The notes under the pieces were generated by a model that had not been told where the DNA came from, made no database searches, and was given only the letters and a program-made list of their open reading frames with translations. A stretch of DNA of 64,000 nucleotides from the NCBI RefSeq assembly GCF_019175385.1, contig NC_083344.1, positions 64,480,782-64,544,781 of the forward strand, in the 5' to 3' direction. This DNA is from Lycium barbarum. Its lineage: Eukaryota > Streptophyta > Magnoliopsida > Solanales > Solanaceae. A program made the translations under genes and the position numbers. Of this stretch, positions 48,501 through 58,855 are shown in pieces (position 1 is the first letter of the stretch; each line of letters begins with the position of its first letter).

Positions 48501-48792
48501 AGAGGTCACGTGGCAGCAATTTTACCAGTTACGCCGAACCTCCCCTTCCCATAGCCTAATAAATGGATGTGAATGACATGATTGCATACCCAAGGGGATA
48601 GACATTGCCAACGAGTGGTAGGACAATTGAAGAAGAGACAACTGGATTGACCACTGATGATGAAGATGCTCCAGAACTTGATGACATCCATTTCCACCAT
48701 TTCTGCTGCTGATTAATATCCCCAGAACCTGCTCCTGCTACTGCTGAAACAGCTACAACCACAAACATCACCCATATGCCAAGAATGTTCAT
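45534..48792 (-). CDS. Aspartic protease, nepenthesin/Asp1-like (8 exons, 429 aa)
   Basis: Secreted or vacuolar-route pepsin-like peptidase (family A1, nucellin/Asp1-like subgroup). Exons: 48590-48792, 48097-48214, 47465-47685, 46444-46668, 46225-46363, 45924-46124, 45765-45837, 45534-45643. All introns are GT-AG and phases fit, giving 429 aa. Residues 1-20 ('MNILGIWVMFVVVAVSAVAG') look like a signal peptide, followed by a Ser-rich linker. First catalytic loop 'DPDTGSDLTW' has Asp88; 'CDAPCVRC' and 'ADGGSSLG' (flap) follow; 'GVLGLGKG' is the Psi-loop region; second catalytic loop 'VFDSGSSFSYL' has Asp283. The C-terminus 'AIGWSPANCD' is typical. It has the cysteine-rich loop of nepenthesin types and no saposin-like insert. 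No stop or frameshift seen, so it is probably functional; substrate unknown. Confidence 0.93.
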
Positions 48793-48868
48793 CTCTCTTT
48801 CCTATAGTAACAAAATTACCAGAAAAAGTTATGTTCGTTAATTAATTAATTCAGCAAAATCTTGTGGC

Positions 48869-48876
48869 TATTTATA
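48869..48876 (-). promoter_or_regulatory. TATA box of the protease gene
   Basis: TATAAATA on the minus strand, 77-84 bp upstream of the start codon at 48792, in the sequence ACATATAAATAGCC. The spacing would give a 5' UTR of roughly 45-55 nt. No other gene lies upstream; a Stowaway-like MITE begins about 200 bp further out. Confidence 0.7.
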
Positions 48877-49069
48877 TGTTTCACACCCAATAGAAATGAA
48901 GGGGATGAAGTCATGTGGGATACTTTGGAAAGGTTTTTAATTTACTTGACAACTGAGGTTTAGTTTGGCATTGCTTGGATTCCTCTGTTTACTCCTTTCC
49001 TTGCTTCATGTCCTGTCTAAAGGACATTATTTGGTTGTACTCATTCTTTCTCCATCTACCATAATAATA

Positions 49070-49290
49070 CTCCCTCTGTCCCGAGATATAGTTCCGATTT
49101 TTTAGAGTAAAAAAAAAAATCTTTCATCGCCATTTATTCGTATATTCTTTAAATATTTAAATTATTAATTATTATAATTTATAATATTTTTAATGTAATT
49201 TTTAAATATTGAAAGTCGCAATTCACGATCAAAATAAAAATATTTGATTCTGAATATTTGACCAATATCACATAAATTGAGACAAAGGAG
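49070..49290. mobile_element. Stowaway-like MITE upstream of the protease gene
   Basis: 221-bp element with ends CTCCCTCTGTCCC and GAGACAAAGGAG, the CTCCCTCYGT type of Tc1/mariner MITEs, flanked by TA dinucleotides (49068-49069, 49291-49292). The interior is AT-rich. About 280 bp upstream of the start codon, so it could sit in the promoter. Confidence 0.82.
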
Positions 49291-49459
49291 TAAATGTTTT
49301 ATTTATTCCTTGCCCCTTTAGTTTGGTTTACTTTGGAGATAGGAGTCAACGTCACCCCAATAAACTAGCATCTTATTGCATATGTGTTGAGCGATTTTAA
49401 AAAAAAAAAAAATATTTTCAATATTTTATAGAATGTAGACTAGGGATAGTTTACTTTGA

Positions 49460-50737
49460 GGGCGTGTTTGGGAAGCCACCTGTAATTGGAATTGGTGTAA
49501 TTAGTAGGGTAGTAATTAAACAGCATAGTAATTACACAGTAGTGTAATTATAACGATCTGTTTGTTTGTCATAGCGTAATTACAGTGTAATTACAAGCGT
49601 GTTATTTGGTTGCACAAGTGTAATTACACAAATAGTTTAATTTCAAAATAAAACTTAATTATAAAAAATTTAAAATTAATATTTAAAAATATTTGCCTTT
49701 ATAAATGGTTTTAAATTAGTTATTTAATAACACATTGTTTCTTGAACATATATTAATTAATAATCATATATTTGTAATTAGTATTGTAAAAAAATAATTG
49801 ATATATATTTTTCAAATTAATAATATTTAATTTTAATTAATTATAAAACTTAAAAGAAGACTTTTTTTTGTGAGAATGTCACGGATTGAATGTTTGACAA
49901 AAAAAAATATTTATAAATATAATTCCATGACATTATTCAAATGTTTGTCACAAAAAATCCATCAAATGTAAGTGAAAAATAAACAACATGTAATGTGAAA
50001 GTAAATAACTTAAAATTCAAAATATAACCTAAATTCAAAATCCAATTTTTTTTTTTTTAACATAATACTCTTATGTCAAATTCCAACATTACATAAAGTA
50101 AGTTCCAACGTAACTTAAGTAAATTATTCAAAAGTAAGGGAAAATATAAGTGTATAACCTCATTCACAACGAAATTCTACTTTAGTAATATCACTCGTTA
50201 TATGCCAAATTTGTTAATGACTCATTCTTTCCAATATTAAGAGGTGTAGTTTCAAAAATTAGAATAATAACACACTTATGTTACATGAATAAAATAAAAT
50301 AAAATACGAGCAATTACATGAAACCACAAGAAGTAAAGGTTAGGAATGAGAAGAAAGGAAATTAAAAATAAATAATATAAAAAGAAAAATACATTTAAAA
50401 AATTAAAATAATAAAAAGTAAAAATAAAAAATAAATTAAAATAATAGAAACAAAAAATAAATTAAAAATCAAAAGAAATTAAAATAATAGAAATAAAAAA
50501 TAAATTAAAAAGAAAAAGAAAAAGAAATAAACTAAAAAGTAACCCTGTAATTACAGGGTGTAATTAAAGTCAATTCTCAACTCCCCCTTGAGAACTGTAA
50601 AGTGTAATTACACCCTCTCAATTACATCCAATTTTCACCTAACTGTATAATTACTTAATCAAACAAACAGGTCAAACTGTGTAATTACACTCAATTACAT
50701 CCAATTTCAATTACCTGGGTGGCTTTCCAAACCAGCC
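49460..50737. mobile_element. 1.28-kb non-autonomous TIR element
   Basis: Ends GGGCGTGTTTGGGAAGCCAC and GTGGCTTTCCAAACCAGCC are imperfect inverted repeats. Sub-terminal TGTAATTAC/GTAATTACA repeats recur on both sides (about 49490-49630 and 50540-50715), as in hAT-type transposons. The core is A-rich with AATAAAATAAAA runs and no transposase. Confidence 0.78.
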
Positions 50738-50998
50738 TCGAATATTTTGAATAATTCCGTATATATATTTAAAAAAAAAGGCATGAACGAGGCAAAATTT
50801 CCTAACTCTCTCTATGTGCAAACTGTAAAGCTGACTTTCTTTTGGGATGTGGAAAACTTCTTCCCCTAAAACTTTTAAATTATTTGGCGATCTGCCCCTC
50901 AACACTCTTTTTTCTAGCGCTATCAAATTGAAAGAGTACAAAGAAATTGTCTCATAATTAAGTCATACCCTATCAAGGGTATAAATATAAATATAAAA
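50738..50998. other. Unassigned sequence
   Basis: AT-rich spacer between two DNA transposons. A minus-strand open frame of 76 codons (50711-50941) runs into the TIR of the left element and has no recognisable domain; I do not call it a gene. The last nine bases are the target duplicate AATATAAAA of the following element. Confidence 0.4.
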
Positions 50999-52155
50999 CG
51001 GAAAAGGGCCAAATATACCCCCTTCGTTATACTTTAGATTCAAATATAACCTTACCGTTATATTTTGAATTCAAATATACCCTCCTCCGTTAAAATAATC
51101 TAAGGTGAACATCAAATGTGACGTGGTATGACACCTCACCAGCCAACTCATTTATCCTCTCCTCCTCTCCTTTCACCCACCACTACCATCTTCTACCCTT
51201 TTACACAATCTCTGCCACCACTAGCACCACCATACCACTATCTCAACTGGAAAATGATTCCGGTGAAGAGTTTCAAAGACCCAACAAGGAAAAATGTCTT
51301 TGAACATTTTTTAAATTTGATATTTGTTGTTAAATTAGTTCTAGTGGTTCCACCATGTGAACAATTTACTTTGAAAAGAAAGTGGGTTGCCGTTGAACTG
51401 TTTTCAACAACGCCACATCAGATTTCATTGGCGGCAAATCGTTTCCGGCGACATCAACCTCTCTCTCCTCAACAACCAAAAAAAGAAAAGCAGTACATAT
51501 ATACCATCATACTTCATCACACAAATTGTTCAAAGCCTTTAAAACAAGTCTACGTTATATCATCATACACATTTCTTCGTAGAAAATTCTAAAAAACAAA
51601 TTACTCCTTTGAAGTTGGGTGGACCTATTCATCAAATGGATTTGAACTATGGCTGAAAAGAATGGCACAGAGATAACTCTAAATATGACAGAACTAGTTT
51701 CGTAGGTATTGACATTAAAAATAGCTAAGAATATGAGTTTGAGAAGTGCAGGAAAGGAGATTTTGAATTTATGGCTCAAAAGAAGTAGCAGCGGAAACAA
51801 GTTCAGCAGAATGGGAGGCAGAAGTAGATTCAACATGGCCGGAAAATTAATTAGGGTTGATGTAGGCAGAGGGAGTGAAGGTGGAGATGGTGGCGTGGTG
51901 GTGGTAGTGGTGACAGTGGTTGTAAAAGGGGAAAAGATGGTAGTAGTGGGTGAAGGAGAAGAGAGGGGTTAAATGAGTTGGCTGATGAGGTGGCATGTCA
52001 CATCGGATTTGGTGTCCACCTTATATAATTTAAACGGAAGAAAAGTATATTTGAATTTAAAATATAACAGTAGGGATATATTTAAATCCAAAGTATAACA
52101 AAGGATATATTTGATCATTTTTTAATAGTACAAGAGTATATTTGACCCTTTTCCG
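50999..52155. mobile_element. Mutator-like non-autonomous element with long TIRs
   Basis: 1157 bp with inverted ends CGGAAAAGGGCCAAATATAC and GTATATTTGACCCTTTTCCG, and similarity of the two arms for roughly 200 bp. Perfect 9-bp target duplication AATATAAAA (50990-50998, 52156-52164), the Mutator signature. The arms include ACCTCACCAGCCAACTCATT and its inverted counterpart. The middle (about 51245-51885) is unrelated to the arms and could be captured host sequence (Pack-MULE-like); its longest open frame is 154 codons from 51128, without a known domain. Confidence 0.87.
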
Positions 52156-52505
52156 AATATAAAATCACCAGGCTACTTGTAAATGTAACCTTATATACAA
52201 CCAAAAATGTGGAAATATCTGACTAGCTTTTGTCAAGGACAGGCCCCTTTCAGTTGGTTTGTTTCTTCCACGTGAAACATTTTGCAGGTGAATTTTGGAC
52301 AAAATCAAACAAATATGTGGACGAGAGTAGAGTCATTCTAGCAGCTACTAATATTTGGCAATAATTTTAAGGTCTAAATTATGCAACAGGCTTGGGAATT
52401 TTAACTTTAGGAATCAAAGTAATTAAGGTTTTATTTCATTCAAGTATTAAATGTTTTTTTTTTTTACTGCCTCACAAATGTCTTTACTAGTAATATGCCA
52501 ATGTT

Positions 52506-52525
52506 GGGGGGGGGGGGGGGGGGGG
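52506..52525. repeat. 20-G homopolymer
   Basis: Uninterrupted G run, followed by further G runs, at the edge of a LINE remnant. It encodes a proline run in the minus-strand frame. Length is probably unreliable. Confidence 0.9.
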
Positions 52526-52690
52526 ATGGGGGGATCATTCCATCTACTCCAGAGGCTTTGAAGAGATGCATAACAAATGCAGCCTTTTTAATTTCAACAT
52601 CTGATACTTCTCGTACAAGTTTCCTGTTCATAGACTCGTTATGGGAAACAGTAAAGAATACTATGCCAACTTGATCCGACACCATTTTTC
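52526..52690 (-). pseudogene. LINE ORF2 shard
   Basis: Minus-strand frame reads 'NRKLVREVSDVEIKKAAF', then 'MHLFKASGVDGM', the start of the RT domain in plant LINEs (E-V-x-x-E-I/V-x-x-A-x-F-x-M...K-A-x-G-x-D-G). Only this ~55-codon shard is recognisable before the poly-G tract. Its relation to LINE M or P cannot be tested here because those copies lack the region. Confidence 0.68.
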
Positions 52691-52758
52691 ATCCATTTAA
52701 AACACTTTAATAACATTTCTCCTTCTTCTCTGGATAGTAGCCATGTGGAAATTTTTTT

Positions 52759-53094
52759 TGTTATAAATCATTTTGTCAAGTTATTTTTTGGATGTATTAT
52801 TAATGATTATACAAGTAAAAATATAAATTGTACCACTTGATTTAAAGTGATAAATACAACTTGTATCTTAGTTGTGCCAAGTTGTGTCCAAGTTATAAGT
52901 TGCAAGTCGTAGAGCAACTTGCACAAGGTGCATATGTTGTAGATTGAAAGGCAAAACTCTTCTATAAATAGGGAGCTTTGCCTTCTCATTTGTAACATCA
53001 AGAAAAGTGATAATACAATCTCTCCCTCCTCTCTACAACGTTATTTTTGGTTTGCTTCTCTTATTTATTTGCAATTATATATAGTTTTATAACA
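52759..53094 (+). repeat. Element O 5' LTR
   Basis: TGTTATAAATCA...TTTTATAACA, 336 bp, TG...CA. A TATA box CTATAAATAGGGAG lies near 52961-52974 and leader CTCTCCCTCCTCTCTACAA near 53019. It is followed immediately by the ACGTTATCAGCACGAG leader. No second copy in the window, so the left boundary rests on the TG and on memory of the family. Confidence 0.75.
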
Positions 53095-53929
53095 CGTTAT
53101 CAGCACGAGACTCTGCCATCTTGGGCAAATATTTTGAAAAGATCAAGAGACATGGGAGAATTTATATCATTTGAAGTTTGGTAGAAGTGCAAGATAAGTA
53201 TCTTACACGTTATGTTCTAATTGTGTCAATATCCAATTTTCTAGTATTTTTTTAATCACTACTAATTTCTAAGGTTCAACTTCTGCCAAGAAAGGAGAAC
53301 AATTAGATGTGTCTGACGAAAAAATTAAAGTGATCTGAAAGTAGACCAGACGTTAAATCATTCGGAAAATCAATGGCCAATCAGCTTGTTCACTTACTTA
53401 AGTGGCAAAGTATTGAGCTCAAGTCATCAGGTAAGCAAGTATTAATTATTTATTATTAGAAAGAGAAAAAAAAAAAAAAAGGGAGAAGTCTACTGATGCG
53501 TAATATGAGATTGCTTCCAGAAGCTCTAGTTTGTTCGTACAAGAATTTTGGTGCACTTAAATGTGCTCTCGAAGAACAATATTGGCAATATAACCACCGG
53601 AAGTGGTATTATTTTCATAGACTTGTTGTGATTACAACTGAAAATGTGTTAGAGAAAAATTAGAAATTCTCTACGTCATATGTATGCCTCGATTTGTTCC
53701 TGAAGTAGTAATATCTCAAAAGAAGTTTTAAGTTATTATTATTTGATATGCTTAAGATGGGTTCATATACGTTCCATTCTTGAAGAATGAGAATTTTTTT
53801 ATAAATGTAACAAATATATCTATTCCCTGAAGTGAATGTGACAATATGTAGTAAAACTTATAGATACGGATCTACGTTTGGTTGTGAAAATATCATGAGT
53901 CTCCAGAAGAGGTAAAATAATTGAGAAGA

Positions 53930-54200
53930 AATACTTTGAATATTCTATGTTTTACTCTCAAAGTAGTAAACTCAGAAATTTGCTCCCATAGTAGCAAACT
54001 CTGTACCTTATTCCCGAAGTAGCAAACTTTGAGCTCTACTCCCGCAGTAGTAGAACTCTGAAATTTACTCCTAAAGTAGTAAATATTCTGAAATCTACTC
54101 CCGAAGTAGTAGAACTCTGAAATTTACTCTCGAAGTAGTAAACATTTAAACTTTACTCCCGAAGTGGTAAAACTTTAAACTTTACTCCTGAAGCAGAAAG
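53930..54200 (+). repeat. Degenerate tandem repeat in the gag region of O
   Basis: Repeats of CCCGAAGTAGTAGAACTCTGAAATTTACT type, roughly 35-40 bp per unit, six or more copies with drift (AGCAAACTC, AGTAAATATTC, AGTGGTAAAAC). Similar but sparser phrases (CACCAGCAGTGTCTAA, CCAGAAGTATCTAA) continue near 54757-54910. Confidence 0.78.
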
Positions 54201-55254
54201 AATTGGTAAAATATTCGAGAAATATTCTGAAGCAATATTTTCTTGTGCTTGAGGAAAATAACGGGTTATTGATGAACGTCGTATAGCAAGCACATTTGAA
54301 TAATCAGGATTCATTTTCCGAAGTGAATGAAGAAATACCACAACCTATCTCCTGGAGAGATAAAATACAAGGAATATACATTTTATTTGTGTGGAATGAA
54401 ATTAAGGCATTGCAACACGTACTTGTCGTACGTAGAAACATCTTGAATAAGTTTATTAAAGTAGCATTTTAAAACAAAAAGAAGCAGAGTAAAATGTTTT
54501 CTACTATAACCACGTTGATACATTATGGCTAGTTGTTATTAATTTCCTTGAAGGAAATAACCATCAATGTATCCCTTCCTGAAAGATGTGGTTACTATGT
54601 GGTTGCCGCTTTGATACAAAATATTCAGATGCTAATAGCTAATCTCCTTGAAGGGGATATTTGAAATACTGAAGTTTAGAGCTTACGTTTACTTTTCGTA
54701 ATATATAGTTTATAATTATCTTTAAATGTCCATTTGATTACTTTTTTATTTCATGACACCAGCAGTGTCTAATCAAATTTTCTTTCGTGATACCAGAAGT
54801 ATCTAAAAAAATACTTGGTAGTAGCAACTAATGATCAAGGGCTCTAGAAGAGCTAATTGTTTATCTACAAGTATCATGACACCAGCAGTGTCCAAATAAT
54901 ATCTAATTATGGTAAATAAATTGAAGTCTCTCGAAGATGTTGTATATGATAGCACCATTCATACTAAATCGTAACTGTTACAGTCAGAACACAAATTATA
55001 GTAAATCTGAAGTTTACTAACAGTACAATGGTTATCATATTGAGACTACAAATGATTGGAAGATTGAATATCTTCAAGTTACCATGGGTAAAAAATGCGT
55101 ATGTGAAATGTTACCTGAGCATGATAAGATCACATACCGCAATAAACCAGAAGTTTATTAATACAAAATCTCATACAATAGTAAATCAAAAGTTTACTAA
55201 AAGAAATAGCACACCTCATAGTAAACTTGAAGTTTACGAGTACAGATAATTCTT

Positions 55255-55870
55255 TCAGTTGACATGACTGTTTTGGACATCCTGATTTAAATCTGATATG
55301 CTTATTTAGTATTCGAATTATATTGAAGAACTAGAAGATTCTTCAAGAATTTCTTTGTGTTGCTTGTTCTCATAATAAGTTAATTACACTAGCTAATGTT
55401 GGGATTGAATCCCCTAAATTCTGGAAAAAATATAAAAGGTAAATGTGGGCCCCTTCACCTGCAATGTAATGTCTTAAATAGATGCATCTATGAGACGGTC
55501 GCATGTAAGTTTATTGTCAACTGACAGTTTGACATTTACGAAGTTTCTTGCTCAAAATAATTAAGTTGGAAGAACAATTTCCAGAGTATGTAATCAAGAC
55601 AGTTCATCTTGATAATGCTGGTTTAAATCTGACTGGTTTGGCATTGGATGCCTCCATAATATAACTAAAACCATTGCTTATGAGAACAAAGCTTTAGATG
55701 TTAGTCTGAGATATGATATATTGCATATAACGACACATGTATGCTTCAGACCAATAAATTATGATAAATTCTCCCCTCATAATTGGTTCAGGGTCAGAAA
55801 TTAGATATTTCCATACTATAGCTTTTGATGTGCGGTATATAATTAATAGATATACTATGATGCACACAGA
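55255..55870 (+). pseudogene. Element O integrase remnant
   Basis: 'FGHPDLNLICLF' resembles the GHPG block of the copia pre-integrase domain and is followed by a 'SRISLCCLFS' C-C region. 'VGIESPKFWKKYK' and 'LEEQFPEYVIKTVHLDNAG' are integrase-core phrases; the last has the catalytic Asp of the 'RLDNAGE' block. Near 55760 'NYDKFSPHNW' matches the integrase C-terminal part. Frames change repeatedly. Confidence 0.72.
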
Positions 55871-56579
55871 TGGATTTCCCAAAGAATTTGAGGATATGTG
55901 TTAGTTTTTCTAACATAAGAGGGAGAGAATATGCAGCTAAGAAATATGTTGTGAATTATCATCAGTATGATCCTCAGATAATTCAAGTCAAATACTGGAG
56001 GCATTTGCTGACCCAACTATTTCATATTTCATCTGCAAAATGCTCCTAATGTCCCTGAAGGACTGAGTCTACAGCACGCATGAAGCATGGTAGAACAATC
56101 GGCTCCAAATGTAATAATCCTTGAAAAGGGGGATGAGCAAATGATCAAAATGACCATAATAAGGAGGCAATGTGCTTTTGAAGAGCCTACGACATAACAC
56201 TTAATGAAACCTTCTGGGAGGTTCAGGTACCTGAAAATAATGAAGTGATGAGATCTCAGTAAGTTATGTCGAATTGCGAACCGATACAAAATGATATCTC
56301 GTCGATGATATCTTTGATACATTATGGCGTGCAATATTGTATAAGATTATGAGGATCTGAGTTCTACGTCTCTTAAAGCATGCCGACGTAGAAATAATTA
56401 CCAAGTAATATGATACATTTTGGTAAGCGTAAAGCTTATTGGACCTGCAGTCCAGACATCAGAAGATGTCACGCCATTTAGCTACTAAATGGATGTTGTC
56501 ACAATCTATATGTCTTACTTGATAAAATTCAAAAATTTCTGAATAATCCAAAATGCTTGAAGCATATACAAGTTCTTGG

Positions 56580-57340
56580 GAAACTTGTTCATAATCCTTA
56601 TATGGATTAAATCAGGTAAGGTGAATGTGTTTTAATCACCTTAGTGAATATTCATTGACGAAGGGTACAAAGATGACCATGTTTATCCTTGTCTCTTTAT
56701 GATAATCAGAACCTTTCATATTATTGTACAAGTTGATGGCTTGAATATTTCGGAAGCTCTTGAAGAGTTTCCAAAAGTAGTAGATTATTTGCTAAAAGAA
56801 GTTGAAATGAGAAAACTATATTGGTCCTAACGTGCCATTTATTTGTGCAATTGATGCACTTATTTATCTTGCTATAACTATGAGCATGATATAATTTCTC
56901 TCCTTCATAGAGATGTTGAAATAAGATCAATTGCATATTGTTAATGAAAAGCCCTGACTTGAATGTGTTTATCAAAACAAAAGTTGTCAAGTGTTTTGGA
57001 TATATAGGGCATTCATCTGATCAACATGAAAGCTCGATCCAAATATGTTATCTATTTGCATGAAGGATTACTATAGTACCATGCTGTTTTACACGATGGT
57101 CAAATCATAGAAGGATAACAACAATTTATGAATCAAGTCAAGAATGTACTTGGCGTGATTCCAACAATATTATATGGTGATGATGCAGCTCTATCTAAGT
57201 AATGAAGATGCAAATGATCAACCAGTTCGTTAAATGATCATTTGAAGATCTGATCGCAAAGGCTCTGCCAACCTCAAGATATGATAAGTTGGTATACAAG
57301 ATTGGAGTGTATCATCTTCAAGAGCTATGTAATTCTTTAA
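56580..57340 (+). pseudogene. Element O reverse transcriptase and RNase H remnant
   Basis: 'EGYKDDHVYPCLFMI' corresponds to the copia RT block before the YVDD box; here the box reads 'IIVQVDGLNIS', with the second Asp replaced by Gly. Near 57125-57190 'FMNQVKNVLGVIPTILYGDDAA' is the RNase H 'PT-L-Y-D-N-AA' block with one substitution. 'LIAKALPTSRYDKLVYKIG' (57250-57305) is the conserved pol C-terminus, a few dozen bases before the purine tract. Confidence 0.75.
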
Positions 57341-57391
57341 TCAGGGGGAGTAAAATACGCATTGTACTCTTTTTCCCTTAGCCAAGGTTTT

Positions 57392-58168
57392 TGCCATGAC
57401 TCAGCCGGAGGGCCATGACGGGTACCCGGTACTAGAGCACCCCTAGTATAATATTCCATAACCATTTCTAAGTGGGCCAATTAGACCGCTCAATATCATA
57501 CTTGGTACAACCATCAATAATAGCGTTCATAAGCATAAGCCAACGAGATTACCAAAATATTATACAGCAATAGGATCTGAAGAAGCTATCGAACATCTAT
57601 AGCATACATATGTCTACGAGCCTCTAAGTATCATACATGAACCAATAAGACGTGGCAGGATTTCGCCATGCCCAAGTATATATATATACAAAGGAATAGT
57701 ACCAAAAGACTACAGCTCCGGAACAATTGGAGCGCTTCTGAGATGCCACTAATGGAGCTCCTAGGGATCAGGTCCGTCTACCTGTCTACCTGCGGGCATG
57801 AGTGCATCGTACAAGGAAAGGACGTCAGTACGAACAGCGTACTGAGTATGTAGGGCATGAATAACAACATAATAAGAGATATAGAATAAAACATGAGATA
57901 AAGACATCCAATATGTCCGATTGCCTCTTAGGGCGAATATCATGCAAGCTTAGTCCTTTCATAAAAACATTTCTCATACTTGTATAACATAATAGTGCTG
58001 CGGAACGTGTATCCCAATCCATAAATATTTTATATTGCTGTGGAACGTGCAGCCCGATCCATACCCATATATCCTGCGTCTGGGCATCCCGCGTCCCGGA
58101 CGATATCATAATATACCAACTGATCAGGTGGCTATGCGTATATAACGCCTCGCCCTTTTCCCTATATC

Positions 58169-58249
<81 letters not shown>

Positions 58250-58850
58250 CAGCATGCATGAGAGCCCAAATAAATGTTACCACTTTATCAGAGTGACATA
58301 AAGTCGGTAACCTCCGATTATATTATGGAGCAATCATCATCGCTATATCTCACCTTGAAGGAACAATGATTATAAAGTGAGATCAACAACAATGAATAAA
58401 ATCATGGAAATCATGAAGTAAGCTCAATAATCTCATAATAACATTAAAATCATAACTTTGGAACTTCTAGAAATAGGATCATCATCATCATCATCATTTT
58501 CATCATGAAAACATAATCATCTTTTGCGTCATAAGAAACTTTAAGAATCATGAATCTCTAGCTTGTGGAAATACGGACATTATGGAAGTCATGCATGGAT
58601 TCACAAGAAAGAAGTCATCATTGTCATCATGGTCCTCATAGAAAACATCTTGTCTTTAATATCATAAAAACCTTGAGAATCATGAACTTCTAGCTTTTCG
58701 GGAACAAAGATGTTATGGAAGACATATATGAAATCGGAACGTAGGAGTCATGCCTTTAGAAGGAAAGAGACTAGCCTTAACATACCTGATTGATCCCTAC
58801 TACTTAACGCTTATTATCCCGAGCTCGTAATTCTACATTCAAGAGAAATC
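57392..58850 (-). repeat. Element N 3' LTR, distal part
   Basis: Left end on + reads TGCCATGACTCAGCC, a mutated form of TGTCACGACCCAGCC. Minus-strand modules: AGGTATGTTAAGGCTAG (58771-58787), stem-loop TCTCACCTT/AAAGTGAGA (58348-58382, one mismatch), stem-loop ATCAGAG/CTCCGAT (58287-58318, one mismatch), mini-hairpins including CCCGCGTCCCGG (about 58010-58130) and a perfect TCAGTAC dyad (57825-57845). It continues after solo LTR L at 61224. Confidence 0.8.
58172..58247. repeat. (AT)n microsatellite in N LTR
   Basis: About 75 bp of uninterrupted AT/TA, the longest dinucleotide tract in the window. It creates a spurious Tyr-Ile repeat frame. Confidence 0.95.
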
Positions 58851-58855
58851 ATACT

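Larger units (their letters stand above)
52759..57391 (+). mobile_element. Element O: decayed Ty1/copia retrotransposon
   Basis: A 336-bp 5' LTR is followed by ACGTTATCAGCACGAGACTC, the leader found in a common plant copia lineage. Then come remnants in copia order: pre-integrase and integrase (about 55255-55870), reverse transcriptase (about 56580-57000) and RNase H (about 57090-57330), ending with a purine tract ATCAGGGGGAGT (about 57341-57352). Integrase before RT identifies Ty1/copia. Many stops and shifts. The element is cut at 57391 by element N; its 3' LTR is beyond the window. Confidence 0.83.

Noticed and set aside
50711..50941. 76-aa minus-strand open frame
   Set aside because: Its end lies in the TIR of the 49460-50737 element and no domain or splice context supports a gene.
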